Shown here: piece after piece, positions 18,170-26,966 of the stretch
How the letters are laid out: every line of letters starts with the position of its first letter
Numbering within the stretch: the first letter of the stretch is position 1
Assembly: GCF_000576635.1 (NCBI RefSeq)
Contig: NZ_AVFL01000016.1
Span: 104,664-168,663 of the forward strand
Direction of reading: 5' to 3'
DNA: 64,000 nt
Source of the DNA: Skermanella stibiiresistens SB22
GTDB taxonomy: Bacteria > Pseudomonadota > Alphaproteobacteria > Azospirillales > Azospirillaceae
Notes under the pieces: generated by a model
Databases searched by the model: none
What the model was told of the DNA's origin: nothing
Seen by the model: only the letters and a program-made list of their open reading frames with translations
Program-made: the position numbers and the translations under genes

Positions 18170-18802
18170 ATGATTGACTGGATCACCGGTCTGATGAACT
18201 CGCTGGGCTACGCCGGCATCGCCCTGCTGATGTTCCTGGAGAACGTCTTCCCACCGATCCCCTCGGAGGCGGTGATGCCCCTGGCCGGCTTCACGGCGGC
18301 GGAGGGTCCCCTGACGCTGATCGGCGTCATCATCGCGGGCACGGTGGGATCCCTGCTGGGCGCCCTGCCCTGGTACTACGCGGGCAGGATCTATGGCGCC
18401 AACCGGATGCGCCAACTGGCCGACAAATACGGCCGCTGGATCACCGTGTCCCCCGAGGACATCGACCGCGCGACCCATTGGTTCGAACGGCACGGCCGGT
18501 CGGCGGTCCTGATCGGGCGCCTGGTGCCGGCGGTGCGGACCCTGATCTCGGTTCCCGCCGGCATCAGCGGCATGTCCCTGTTCCCCTTCCTTCTCTATTC
18601 GACGATCGGAACAGTTGTGTGGACCACGGCGCTGGCGCTGTGCGGCTATTGGCTCCGCGAGCAGTGGCAGGTCGTCGAAGCCTATATCGGACCGATCAGC
18701 ACGATCATCGTCGCGGCCCTGGTCGTGTGGTTCGCTATGCGCGTCGTCCGGCAATGGAAGGACCGGCGTGGCGAGGAAGCCGCACGTCAGGAAGGAGAAT
18801 AA
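18170..18802 (+). CDS. DedA family membrane protein
   Basis: DedA (SNARE-associated/VTT domain) proteins are inner-membrane transporters; some members flip undecaprenyl phosphate or phospholipids, others affect proton-motive force. This one has about 210 residues with 5-6 hydrophobic segments. Family signatures are 'ENVFPPIPSEAVMPLAG' near the N-terminus and 'GRLVPAVRTLISVPAG' in the middle, with the conserved Glu, Pro and Arg residues. The ATG at 18170 begins the first helix and is preferred over an in-frame start at 18146. Which lipid it handles cannot be told. Confidence 0.92.
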   Translation: MIDWITGLMNSLGYAGIALLMFLENVFPPIPSEAVMPLAGFTAAEGPLTLIGVIIAGTVGSLLGALPWYYAGRIYGANRMRQLADKYGRWITVSPEDIDRATHWFERHGRSAVLIGRLVPAVRTLISVPAGISGMSLFPFLLYSTIGTVVWTTALALCGYWLREQWQVVEAYIGPISTIIVAALVVWFAMRVVRQWKDRRGEEAARQEGE

Positions 18803-18901
18803 CGCGCGGCCCGAAGGCGCCATTGCACCGTCCACCCCGTTCCTTTAAAAGCTCGCCGAACCTTTGTTAACCATAAGTTGCGACTGTTTTTGGAGGCGAC
18901 A

Positions 18902-19957
18902 ATGCTTTGGTGTTTCGCGCGTTCGCCGTCCCGGTCGAAGGGCTTGACGGCCACGCTGGCTGGCATTGGCCTGATGGGCGGCTTTCTCGGCATCGTCGCC
19001 GCCGGAAGCGCCGAAGCCGCCCCGGTCAGCGCCGTCTACACGTTCGGCGACAGCCTGTCCGACACCGGCAACATCGCGGCGGCCACGTTCGGCACCATGC
19101 CGCTCCCGGAGTTCTATTATCAGGGACGTTTTTCCAACGGGCCAGTCTGGGTCGATCATGTCGCGGCCGCCTTCGGAACCGAGTCGAAGGCATCGCTGCT
19201 GGGCGGGACCAACCACGCCTTCGGTGGTGCCACGACCGGCGGGACGGTACCGCCCGGCGTCACTTTCCAGACGCTCGACTTCTTGTCCAAGGTGCCGACC
19301 ACCGGCGCCGATCCCAACGCGCTGTACATCGTCTATGGCGGTGGCAACGATGTGCGGAACGAGCTGACGTCCAACTTGCCGGGCGAGACGCTGGCGGCGG
19401 CGGCCACGGCCAATGTCAGTCAGGCGGTCACCAATCTGGCGTTGGCCGGCGCCCGCCACATCATGGTGCCGAACCTGAGCGATCTCGCCTTGACGCCCGA
19501 GGCGATCATGGCGGGCGGCGAGTTCGCCGAGCGCGCCACGTCGCTATCGGCGGCCTTCAACACCGCTTTGACCTCGGTGATGGTTGGGCTGGAGGCGGTC
19601 CTGCCTGTCGATCTGATCCCGCTGGATGTCCGCAGCCTGTTCAACGACGTCGCGGCCAATCCGGGAAACTACGGCTTGACCAACGTCAACACGCCCTGCT
19701 TCAGCGGTGCCGTCGACCGGCCGGGAACGGTGTGCTCCAATCCCGACGAATACCTGTTTTGGGACAGCCTGCATCCGACCGCCGCCGCGCACCGGATCCT
19801 GGCCGACTACGCGCTGGCCGCCTTGAGGGGCTCGGGGGTGGGTGGATCGGATGGCGATCCGACCGATGTGCCGGAGCCAGCGACACTCGTGCTGGTCGCG
19901 GGCGGCTTGCTGGGCATGGGTCTGCTGCGTCGGCGCCAGTCCAGCGTCCCGGCCTGA
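18902..19957 (+). CDS. Secreted GDSL/SGNH esterase with PEP-CTERM tail
   Basis: This 351-residue protein is a GDSL-type serine esterase or lipase. Block I is 'YTFGDSLSDTGN' with nucleophile Ser51. A Gly/Asn oxyanion block is seen in 'YGGGNDV', and the C-terminal 'DSLHPTAAAH' gives the catalytic Asp and His. A signal peptide occupies residues 1-40. The last 30 residues are a PEP-CTERM sorting signal: 'VPEPAT', a hydrophobic helix, then 'RRRQ'. Such proteins are processed by an exosortase and go to the outer surface; no exosortase gene is in the window. GGAGG lies five bases before the ATG at 18902, which decides this start over 18878. A GTTAACCAT sequence at about 18865-18873 resembles a CtrA half-site. 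Confidence 0.9.
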   Translation: MLWCFARSPSRSKGLTATLAGIGLMGGFLGIVAAGSAEAAPVSAVYTFGDSLSDTGNIAAATFGTMPLPEFYYQGRFSNGPVWVDHVAAAFGTESKASLLGGTNHAFGGATTGGTVPPGVTFQTLDFLSKVPTTGADPNALYIVYGGGNDVRNELTSNLPGETLAAAATANVSQAVTNLALAGARHIMVPNLSDLALTPEAIMAGGEFAERATSLSAAFNTALTSVMVGLEAVLPVDLIPLDVRSLFNDVAANPGNYGLTNVNTPCFSGAVDRPGTVCSNPDEYLFWDSLHPTAAAHRILADYALAALRGSGVGGSDGDPTDVPEPATLVLVAGGLLGMGLLRRRQSSVPA

Positions 19958-19990
19958 ACGTTCGGCATCGATCTCCGGTTCGAAGAAAAG

Positions 19991-20029
19991 AAAAAGCCCG
20001 CCGCCACATGACGTGGCGGCGGGCTTTTT
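19991..20029. terminator. Bidirectional terminator
   Basis: A perfect 17-bp stem (19991-20007 with 20013-20029) with a five-base loop starts with five A and ends with five T. It sits between the convergent esterase and helicase genes and should stop transcription from both sides. Confidence 0.92.
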
Positions 20030-20043
20030 CGTTAATCCCGATA

Positions 20044-21438
20044 TCAGCGGCCAGTGCGGCGGCGGGACGGATTGCCTTGCGCTGGGCGGGCCTGCTGACC
20101 CTGCCCGGAGGGGCGACCCTGGCCTTGTCCGGCGGGACGCCCCTGGCCTTGGCCGTGCCCTTGACCGTGACCCTGTCCATGGTTCTGGCGGGCCTGATCC
20201 GGCCGGGCTTGGCCCTGCGCGCCCTGGGGCGGACGGCCGTGGCGCTGTGGGCGGCGCTCCTGGGGCGGGCGATCGGTCGGATCGGCCTGCCGGACGCTGC
20301 CATCCGAATGCCAAGGATGATCGTCGACCACCGGGATGCGGATCTTGATCAGCTTCTCGATGTCCTTGAGGAACGACCGCTCCTCGGCGTCGCAGAACGA
20401 GATCGCGATGCCGCTGGTCCCCGCCCGCGCCGTGCGGCCGATGCGGTGGACGTAGCTTTCCGGCACGTTCGGCAGGTCATAGTTGATGACATGCGTGATG
20501 CCGTCGATGTCGATGCCGCGAGCCGCGATGTCGGTGGCGACCAGCACGCGGATCTCGCCGCTGCGGAAGTTCTCCAGCGCCCGCTGGCGCGCGGTCTGGG
20601 ACTTGTTGCCGTGGATGGCCTCGGCCCGCACGGCGACCTGTCCAAGCTGCTCTACCACCCGGTTGGCGCCGTGTTTGGTCCGCGTGAAGACCAGGGCGCG
20701 CCCGATCTCCGGCCGCTTCAGCACTTGGCCCAGCAAGGGACGCTTGTCCGCCTTCTCGACGAACATGACGTGCTGCTCGATGCGCTCCGCCGTGCTGGAG
20801 ACGGGGGTGACCTCGACCCGCACGGGGTTGCTGAGGATGTTGTCGGCCAGCTTCGCGATCTCCGGCGGCATGGTGGCCGAGAAGAACAGCGTGTGGCGTT
20901 TGGCCGGCAGGACCTTGATGATCCGACGCACGTCATGGATGAAGCCCATGTCGAGCATGCGGTCGGCCTCGTCCAGCACGAACACCTCGAGGCGGTCGAG
21001 CTTGACCAGCCCCTGCCCGATCAGGTCGAGCAAACGGCCCGGCGTGGCGACCAGGATGTCGACACCGCGCGCCATGGCCTGGACCTGCGGGTTCTGGCCG
21101 ACGCCGCCGAAGATGACGGTGCGGGTCAGCGGCAGGTTGCGGCCATAGGTGGCGAAGCTCTCGCCGATCTGGATCGCGAGTTCGCGGGTCGGGGTGAGGA
21201 CCAGCACCCGGGCGCCTTGCGGCTGCGGCCGGTTCCGGTTCTCGGAGAGACGATGCAGGATCGGCAGCGCGAAGGCCGCCGTCTTGCCGGTACCCGTCTG
21301 GGCGACGCCCAACAAGTCGCGGCCCACGATCAGGTGGGGAACGGCCTGCGCCTGGATCGGCGTCGGAGTGGAGTAGTTTTCGGCGCTGATGGCGCGCAGG
21401 ATCGGCTCGCTCAAGCCGAGGTCACTGAAAGACGTCAC
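20044..21438 (-). CDS. DEAD-box RNA helicase (RhlE-like)
   Basis: This 464-residue ATP-dependent RNA helicase has all core motifs in order: Q-motif 'TPIQAQAVP', Walker A 'AQTGTGKT', 'PTRELA', 'TPGRLLD', 'DEAD', 'SAT', '[12 protein letters not shown]' and '[10 protein letters not shown]'. After residue 385 comes a basic tail built of Gly/Gln/His-rich repeats ('[13 protein letters not shown]') and ending in 'RRRTGR', probably for non-specific RNA binding. The start is GTG. A second, different RhlE-like gene is at 49097. It most likely acts in rRNA maturation or mRNA decay. Confidence 0.92.
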   Translation of the reverse strand: MTSFSDLGLSEPILRAISAENYSTPTPIQAQAVPHLIVGRDLLGVAQTGTGKTAAFALPILHRLSENRNRPQPQGARVLVLTPTRELAIQIGESFATYGRNLPLTRTVIFGGVGQNPQVQAMARGVDILVATPGRLLDLIGQGLVKLDRLEVFVLDEADRMLDMGFIHDVRRIIKVLPAKRHTLFFSATMPPEIAKLADNILSNPVRVEVTPVSSTAERIEQHVMFVEKADKRPLLGQVLKRPEIGRALVFTRTKHGANRVVEQLGQVAVRAEAIHGNKSQTARQRALENFRSGEIRVLVATDIAARGIDIDGITHVINYDLPNVPESYVHRIGRTARAGTSGIAISFCDAEERSFLKDIEKLIKIRIPVVDDHPWHSDGSVRQADPTDRPPQERRPQRHGRPPQGAQGQARPDQARQNHGQGHGQGHGQGQGRPAGQGQGRPSGQGQQARPAQGNPSRRRTGR

Positions 21439-21665
21439 TGGAAAGGGATCTTTCGGGGCCTGCCCCGCGCGCTGCCGGGTCGCCCTAGGTGCTGATGCTG
21501 GTCCACCCGATGCAGCGGCGATGCCGCTTCGCGCGATCAGGTGGTACGTTTGTTCGAGATCAATAGTTGCTCTTTCGCAAGTGCGAAGTCAAGGCCCGAT
21601 GTCCTTGCCGTTCCGGCGGACGGGTGAAACAGGCCGGGACGGCCCGGCCGATTTCACCATCACCC

Positions 21666-22394
21666 TCAACCCTTCGTGCGCAGGCTGCTGCGTCCGCCGT
21701 CCACGCCATAGACTTGGCCGGTGATCCAGGCGCTGTCGGGACCCAGCAGGAAATCCGCCAGCGCCGCGATGTCTTCCGCCTCGCCGATCCGTCCCAGCGC
21801 GTGCAGCCCGGCGATGCTCTGGAGCATCTGCTCGTTGGCGGTCAGGGTGTGGGCCAGCGGTGTCCGGGTCAGGCTGGGCGCCACGACGTTGACCCTGACA
21901 TGCGGCGCGTACTCGGCCGCCAGCGACCGGCCCAGACCTTCGACCGCCCCCTTGGCCGTGGCGATCAGGGCGTGGTTGGCGAAGCCCTGCTGAACCGCCA
22001 CGGTGGAGAACAGGACGACCGAGCCCTTGGCCGCCTTCAGCCCCTTCTCCGCCGCCCGGATGGCGTCGGTGGCTCCCAGCACGTTCAGCCGGTAGGTTTG
22101 GATGAAATCCTCCGGCTTGGTCGCCTTCAGCGGCTTGATGTCGATCGAACCAACGCAATAGGCGAGGCCGGCGATGCCCTCGCCGGTGTCGGCCTCCGCC
22201 ACGGCGGCGGCGACGGAGCCGGGGTCCAGGACGTCGCAGACCGCGTGACGCGCCTTCAACTCGTCGGCCAGGGCGCCGACCTTCTCGGGCGAACGGCCCG
22301 TGAGGAACAGCTCCGCTCCACGCGCCGACAGGCGTCGCGCCAGGGCCTCGCCGATGCCGCCATTGGCTCCGAGGATGATGATGGGTGCGGCCAT
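21666..22394 (-). CDS. SDR family protein lacking catalytic Tyr
   Basis: This 242-residue protein has the short-chain dehydrogenase fold. The N-terminal 'GANGGIGEA' is the dinucleotide loop, 'NVLG' and the catalytic Ser130 are in place, and the C-terminal 'ITGQVYGVDGG' is typical. However, the Y-x3-K catalytic pair reads 'IATAK' (Ile144, Lys148), so the Tyr that protonates the substrate is replaced by Ile; I confirmed this codon by codon. The protein is either a divergent reductase with another acid, or a non-catalytic NAD(P)-binding protein. It lies between the helicase and the divergent PhoX gene and its substrate is unknown. Confidence 0.88.
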   Translation of the reverse strand: MAAPIIILGANGGIGEALARRLSARGAELFLTGRSPEKVGALADELKARHAVCDVLDPGSVAAAVAEADTGEGIAGLAYCVGSIDIKPLKATKPEDFIQTYRLNVLGATDAIRAAEKGLKAAKGSVVLFSTVAVQQGFANHALIATAKGAVEGLGRSLAAEYAPHVRVNVVAPSLTRTPLAHTLTANEQMLQSIAGLHALGRIGEAEDIAALADFLLGPDSAWITGQVYGVDGGRSSLRTKG

Positions 22395-22527
22395 GGGGAA
22401 TCTCGCCTCTCGATGATCGATGGAATGAGCGTGTGTCGAGCCAATGAACTAGCCCTCGCCAGCCACGCGTCCACTAGGCACCCACCGGGCGCCGATCCCA
22501 ACTTTGGTCCGGTGGGATTTAACCGTG

Positions 22528-22573
22528 CCGTCATCCAAGGGTCACCGAAGTGTCATGCAGGCGCACTATGGTC
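22528..22573 (+). promoter_or_regulatory. Pho box (three 7-bp units) and -10
   Basis: Three direct repeats, CCGTCAT (22528-22534), GGGTCAC (22539-22545) and GTGTCAT (22550-22556), are each separated by four bases, giving the 11-bp spacing of PhoB sites (consensus unit CTGTCAT). A possible -10, TATGGT, begins exactly 10 bases after the last unit at 22567. The PhoX-type phosphatase ATG is 75 bp downstream. Confidence 0.75.
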
Positions 22574-22631
22574 CGCCGCAACAAACCCGGCACACCGGGG
22601 AAATCAGGCATCGGATCAGGTGGAGAGAGCC

Positions 22632-24650
22632 ATGGACAACCGCGACATTTCCCAATTCTCGAGCAAGGCGGAAGCCTTCGAGGCCTCCGAGGACATCGGC
22701 CGCAATCCGTCCGAAGGTCCGACCCTGGGCGACATCATCGCCAAGCGTTTCGACCGGCGCGACGTGCTGCGCGGATCGCTCGCCGTGGCCGCCATCACCG
22801 CGACGTTCGGCCCGCTGGCCCTGGCGACCGCCGAGAAGGCCAAGGCCGCCGCCGGCGACAAGAAGGCCAGCTTCAGCTTCGACGAACTGACCCGCGGCGT
22901 CGACCGCACCCACCACGTCGCCGAGGGCTACAAGGCCGACATCCTGATCCGCTGGGGCGATCCCGTCATTCCGGGTGCCCCCGCCTTCGATCCGATGAAG
23001 CAGACGGCGGCCGCGCAGAAGATGCAGTTCGGCTACAACAACGACTACGTCGGCTATATCGGCCTGCCCTACGGCTCCAACAATCCGGAGCGCGGCCTGC
23101 TCTGCGTCAACCACGAATACACCGACGAGGAGGTCATGTTCCCCGGCGTCGGGGTCGACCAGCAGGACAAGACCGTCAACTTCTCCGCCATGACCAAGGA
23201 CTTGGTCGACATCGAGATGGCGGCCCATGGCGGCACCGTGATCGAGGTCGTCAAGACCGGCGGCAAGTGGTCGGTGGTCGCCGACAGCAAGTACAACCGC
23301 CGAATCACCACCTCCGACACCGCGATGGAGCTGACCGGCCCCGCCGCCGGCGACGACCGCCTGAAGACCAAGGCCGACCCGTCGGGGCGCCGCGTCATCG
23401 GCATGGTCAATAACTGCGCCGGCGGCATCACCCCGTGGGGCACCTATCTGTCGGCCGAGGAGAACATCAACGGCAACTTCTGGGGCAAGGTCCCCGAGGG
23501 CCATCCGGAAACCGAGAACCACAAGCGGATGGGCGTTCCCGGCAACTGGTACAATTGGGGTGCCTATCACGACCGCTTCGACGTGTCGAAGGAGCCGAAC
23601 GAGGCCAACCGGTTCGGCTGGATCGTCGAGATCGACCCGCTCGACCCGACCTCGACCCCGAAGAAGCGCACGGCGCTCGGCCGCTTCAAGCACGAGGGCG
23701 CCGAGAGCATCGTCAACAAGGATGGCCGCGTCGTCCTGTATGTCGGCGACGACGAGCGGTTCGAATATGTCTACAAGTTCGTGACCGCCGGCAAGTTCAA
23801 CCCGAGCGACCGCGCCGCGAACATGAACCTGCTGGACGAAGGCACGCTGTACGTCGCCCGCTATGACGAGAGCGGCAAGGGCGAGTGGCTGCCCCTCGTC
23901 CACGGCCAGGGCAAGCTGACCGCCGAGAACGGGTTCAAGAGCCAGGCCGACGTGGTGATCCAGGCGCGCAAGGCCGGCGATTTGGTGGGCGCCACCAAGA
24001 TGGACCGCCCGGAGGACGTCGAGCCCAATCCGAAGACCAACAAGGTCTATGTGATGCTGACGAACAACACCAACCGCAAGGCGGAGGATGTCAGCGCCGC
24101 CAACCCACGGGCCAAGAACGCCTTCGGCCACATCGTCGAGATGACCCCGCCCGACGGCGACCACGCGGCGACCGCCTTCACTTGGGACATCCTGGTCAAG
24201 TGCGGCGACCCGAGCGTCGCGGAGGTCGGGGCCAGCTTCAACCCGGCGACCTCGCCGAACGGCTGGTTCGGCATGCCGGACAACTGCTCGGTCGACAACC
24301 AGGGACGCCTGTGGGTCACGACCGATGGCAACAGTTTCAAGGCCACCAAGACGACCGACGGCGTTTGGGCGATGGAGACCGACGGCGACCTGCGCGGCAC
24401 CAGCAAGCTGTTCTTCCGGGTGCCGGTCGGCGCCGAGATGTGCGGCCCGCGCTTCACGCCCGATGACAAGACGCTGTTCGTCGCGGTCCAGCATCCGGCG
24501 ACCGACAACGTCAAGGATTGGCCGGAATTCGGCAAGTCGTCCAGCTTCGAGGACCCGGCGACCCGCTGGCCGGACTTCAAGGATGACATGCCGCCGCGCC
24601 CGTCGATCGTCGTCATCACCAAGGACGACGGCGGCGTGATCGGCGTCTGA
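22632..24650 (+). CDS. phoX: PhoX-family (DUF839) alkaline phosphatase, Tat-exported
   Basis: The 672-residue protein belongs to the PhoX/DUF839 family of calcium- and iron-dependent alkaline phosphatases, which release phosphate from organic esters in the periplasm. A twin-arginine signal lies at residues 41-68 ('DRRDVLRG' then a hydrophobic stretch ending near 'ALATAEKA'), after a 40-residue leader that is longer than usual. The mature part has the family's 'NHEYTDEEVMFPG', 'NNCAGGITPWGTYLSAEEN' and 'HEGAES' motifs that hold metals. The ATG at 22632 follows GGAGAGAG. A three-unit Pho box upstream supports induction by phosphate starvation. I use the symbol by family; enzymatic activity is inferred. 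Confidence 0.9.
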   Translation: MDNRDISQFSSKAEAFEASEDIGRNPSEGPTLGDIIAKRFDRRDVLRGSLAVAAITATFGPLALATAEKAKAAAGDKKASFSFDELTRGVDRTHHVAEGYKADILIRWGDPVIPGAPAFDPMKQTAAAQKMQFGYNNDYVGYIGLPYGSNNPERGLLCVNHEYTDEEVMFPGVGVDQQDKTVNFSAMTKDLVDIEMAAHGGTVIEVVKTGGKWSVVADSKYNRRITTSDTAMELTGPAAGDDRLKTKADPSGRRVIGMVNNCAGGITPWGTYLSAEENINGNFWGKVPEGHPETENHKRMGVPGNWYNWGAYHDRFDVSKEPNEANRFGWIVEIDPLDPTSTPKKRTALGRFKHEGAESIVNKDGRVVLYVGDDERFEYVYKFVTAGKFNPSDRAANMNLLDEGTLYVARYDESGKGEWLPLVHGQGKLTAENGFKSQADVVIQARKAGDLVGATKMDRPEDVEPNPKTNKVYVMLTNNTNRKAEDVSAANPRAKNAFGHIVEMTPPDGDHAATAFTWDILVKCGDPSVAEVGASFNPATSPNGWFGMPDNCSVDNQGRLWVTTDGNSFKATKTTDGVWAMETDGDLRGTSKLFFRVPVGAEMCGPRFTPDDKTLFVAVQHPATDNVKDWPEFGKSSSFEDPATRWPDFKDDMPPRPSIVVITKDDGGVIGV

Positions 24651-24677
24651 TCCCGTCCATGGCCGAACAGGGGAGAG

Positions 24678-24705
24678 GGGCGGCTTAGGCCGCCCTTTTC
24701 TTTTT
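24678..24705 (+). terminator. Rho-independent terminator after phoX
   Basis: A 7-bp GC-only stem (24678-24684 with 24689-24695, loop TTAG) is followed by TTTTCTTTTT. It lies 27 bp after the phoX stop. Confidence 0.9.
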
Positions 24706-24727
24706 CGGGCATTCCGGCCGCGGTGTT

Positions 24728-24745
24728 GTTATATGATTACATATC
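24728..24745 (+). promoter_or_regulatory. Putative Zur box
   Basis: GTTATATGATTACATATC agrees at 15 of 18 positions with the alphaproteobacterial Zur palindrome as I remember it (GWTATGTTATAACATAWC). It ends 25 bp before the zur ATG, placing it over the promoter, which fits autorepression of the zur-COG0523 operon by zinc-loaded Zur. Confidence 0.65.
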
Positions 24746-24770
24746 CCCCGACGCCCAACCGGGAGCCGCA

Positions 24771-25328
24771 ATGCCCACGACGCCGCAGACCACGATCCAT
24801 CACGACCATGACACCTGCGTTTCCGGTGCCCTGACCCGTGCCGAGGCCCTATGCGCGTCGCGGGGAACCAAGCTGACCCCCATCCGCCGGCAGGTCCTGG
24901 AACTGGTGTGGAGCGGTCATCGGCCGCGCGGAGCCTACGCGATCCTGGACGACATGAAGGTGGACGGCAAGCGGGTGGCACCGCTGACCGTCTACCGCGC
25001 GCTGGATTTCCTGGTGGAGAACGGGTTGGTCCACCGGTTGGAAAGCCTGAACGCCTATATCGGCTGTCCCTCGCCCGATCACGCCCATCCCGGCCAATTC
25101 CTGGTCTGCCGCGATTGCGGCGACGCGATCGAATTGAACGACCAGCGTGTCAGCGCCGCCATCGCCGACAGCGCCCGCGCGCGGGGCTTCCAGATCGACC
25201 GGCCGACGGTGGAGGTCCGGGGGCTTTGTCCCGTTTGCCAGAACCGCCCGCACCCATCCCATTCACCAGCCGACACAGAGCGCCCGGAAGCTCGTCAGCC
25301 CGTAACCCGTCAAAAGGCCGAATCGTGA
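24771..25328 (+). CDS. zur: Fur-family zinc regulator (Zur)
   Basis: This 185-residue repressor has a Fur-type winged helix at about 20-95 ('GTKLTPIRRQVLELV', 'APLTVYRALDFLVENGLVHRL') and a dimerisation domain with two CxxC pairs, Cys113/Cys116 and Cys153/Cys156, that hold structural zinc. His-rich 'HHDHD' lies at residues 10-14 and 'DHAHPGQFLVC' is the typical Zur metal site. I call Zur rather than Fur because the next gene is a zinc-type COG0523 GTPase and a Zur-like box precedes the operon. GGGAG before the ATG at 24771 decides the start over the longer frame to 24723. The C-terminal 25 residues are an unrelated polar extension. Its stop overlaps the next GTG start. Confidence 0.9.
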   Translation: MPTTPQTTIHHDHDTCVSGALTRAEALCASRGTKLTPIRRQVLELVWSGHRPRGAYAILDDMKVDGKRVAPLTVYRALDFLVENGLVHRLESLNAYIGCPSPDHAHPGQFLVCRDCGDAIELNDQRVSAAIADSARARGFQIDRPTVEVRGLCPVCQNRPHPSHSPADTERPEARQPVTRQKAES

Positions 25329-26446
25329 CAACAGTCGTCGCCGCCAACCCCACCCGTCTGCCCGTCTCCGTCCTCACCGGCTTCCTGGGCAGCGGCAAGA
25401 CCACGCTGCTATCCAACCTCGTCCGTCATCCCGGCATGGCGAACACGGCGGTGATCATCAACGAATTCGGGGAGATCGGCCTGGATCACCTTCTGGTCGC
25501 CAAAAGCTCGGAGAACACGGTCCTGCTCAACAGCGGGTGCCTGTGCTGCACCGTGCGCGGCGACCTGATCGACACGCTGCGCGACCTTTTCCTGAAGCGC
25601 GTCAAGGGCGAGGTCAACCAGTTCGACCGGGTCGTGATCGAGACCACGGGCTTGGCCGACCCGGCTCCCGTGCTCCACACCCTGATGAACGATCCGCTGA
25701 TCGCCGCCCGCTTCCGCCTGGACGGCGTCATCACGACGGTGGACGCGGTCAACGGCACCGACCAGTTGAACCGGCATCAGGAGAGCCTGAAGCAAGCCGC
25801 CGTCGCCGACCGCATCGTGCTGACCAAGACCGACATCGCGACGCCCGAGGCGATCGCGGATCTGGAGGGCCGCCTCAAGGCGCTGAACCCGGCGGCGCCG
25901 ATCCTGCGCGCGGTCCAGGGTGGGATCGACCCCGCCGGCCTGTTCGACGCGGGGCTGTACAACCCCACCACCAAGAGCCCCGACGTGGAGCGCTGGCTGC
26001 GTGCCGAAGCGTACGAGGAGGCCCATGACCATGGTCACGGCGACCATGGGCATGACCACCATGGACACGACCACGGGGATGGTCATGGTCACGATCATCA
26101 TGGCCATGGCCAGCACGCCCACGATCGCAACCGGCATGACGATCACATCACCGCGTTCTGCATGACGATCGACGAGCCGTTGGCCTGGGAAGGCTTCGCG
26201 ACCTGGATCGAGACGCTGATCACGCTGCGCGGCCCGGACCTGCTGAGGATCAAGGGCATCCTGAACGTCCGGGAATCCGACACGCCGATCGTGGTCCACG
26301 GCGTGCAGCACGTGTTCCACCCTCCGGTGCGGCTCGAGGCTTGGCCATCCGACGACCACCGCTCGCGCATAGTCTTCATCACCCGCGATGTCGGCCGCGA
26401 AACGATCGAGGAGATGTTCAACGCCTATCGGAACGCGTCGGACTGA
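25325..26446 (+). CDS. COG0523 GTPase, putative zinc metallochaperone
   Basis: This 373-residue G3E GTPase of the CobW/YeiR/ZigA group is thought to deliver zinc to client enzymes under zinc shortage. Seen are Walker A 'GFLGSGKTT' (19-27), the metal-binding CxCC motif at Cys72/74/75, the switch 'ETTGLADP', and 'LTKTD' in place of the usual NKxD. Residues 234-274 contain 18 His among 41 residues, a metal-storage loop. The CobW C-terminal domain follows. The start is GTG, overlapping the zur stop by four bases, so the two are translationally coupled. CobW itself (cobalamin synthesis) is unlikely because no cobalamin genes are near and a Zur box controls the operon. Confidence 0.92.
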   Translation: MTTVVAANPTRLPVSVLTGFLGSGKTTLLSNLVRHPGMANTAVIINEFGEIGLDHLLVAKSSENTVLLNSGCLCCTVRGDLIDTLRDLFLKRVKGEVNQFDRVVIETTGLADPAPVLHTLMNDPLIAARFRLDGVITTVDAVNGTDQLNRHQESLKQAAVADRIVLTKTDIATPEAIADLEGRLKALNPAAPILRAVQGGIDPAGLFDAGLYNPTTKSPDVERWLRAEAYEEAHDHGHGDHGHDHHGHDHGDGHGHDHHGHGQHAHDRNRHDDHITAFCMTIDEPLAWEGFATWIETLITLRGPDLLRIKGILNVRESDTPIVVHGVQHVFHPPVRLEAWPSDDHRSRIVFITRDVGRETIEEMFNAYRNASD

Positions 26447-26475
26447 CCGTCGCGACGGCGGAGGTCCAAATAGAA

Positions 26476-26500
26476 AACGGCGGGTTGTGGACCCGCCGTT
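26476..26500 (+). terminator. Hairpin after COG0523 gene
   Basis: A perfect 10-bp stem (26476-26485 with 26491-26500) with loop TGTGG lies 30 bp after the stop codon. The tail is A-rich rather than T-rich on the plus strand, so termination may need help. Confidence 0.6.
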
Positions 26501-26966
26501 AAAACTCTCTAACCCCTAACTGTTTTCGCACCTGGCCCGTCCCCACGCTTGGCGCGGTGGACATTTTCGTGACGGAGGCGAAGCCCCCGGTGCGGCCAAG
26601 TCGACCCCCATCGAATGGAAGCGGTCACTGGTGCGTTGCTTTCCTCAACCTTGCGCCCCGCTCTTGAGCGAGCGGGATCATTTATTGTCGGCCACGCCCT
26701 CCCCCGACGCGCGCCATTTTCGTGTGGGTTGGGCTTTTTTTGTTTCCCTCTTCCCACATCGTTGGACTGACCATATCCCAATTCCCACATTTGGCAAAGG
26801 GCTTTGTTCAAGAATTCACATCGAAACCAAAATTCATAGGGGGAACCCACTCCGTCCGGAAGTAATCTGGAATAGTGGATCACAATCATTCAGTATCAAT
26901 CGATCATGGAGATCGGTTTCTCTTCGCAGGTGCGAAATAACGCCATCTCGCCCATCGTTCCACCCG
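26501..26966. other. Long intergenic region with possible ncRNA end
   Basis: No protein family is recognisable here; open frames of 122-126 codons exist on both strands but look unconstrained. On the plus strand a GC-rich imperfect hairpin at about 26688-26734 is followed by seven T (26735-26741), which resembles a terminator of an untranslated transcript. Segment 26740-26960 is AT-rich. The region lies between the convergent ends of the COG0523 gene and the SLC13-type permease gene. Confidence 0.4.

Noticed and set aside
18907..21495. Very long open frame on the plus strand (over 800 codons) across the esterase, terminator and helicase region
   Set aside because: It runs through a perfect bidirectional terminator and two recognised genes in other frames; its composition (Arg/Gly-rich) is that of a GC-rich shadow.
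22566..24494. 642-codon open frame opposite phoX
   Set aside because: The plus-strand PhoX protein has Tat signal, metal motifs and a Pho box; the antisense frame has no family resemblance.
26020..26150. CAT/CAC-rich repeat-like DNA
   Set aside because: It encodes the His-rich loop of the COG0523 GTPase and is explained by protein function, not an independent repeat.
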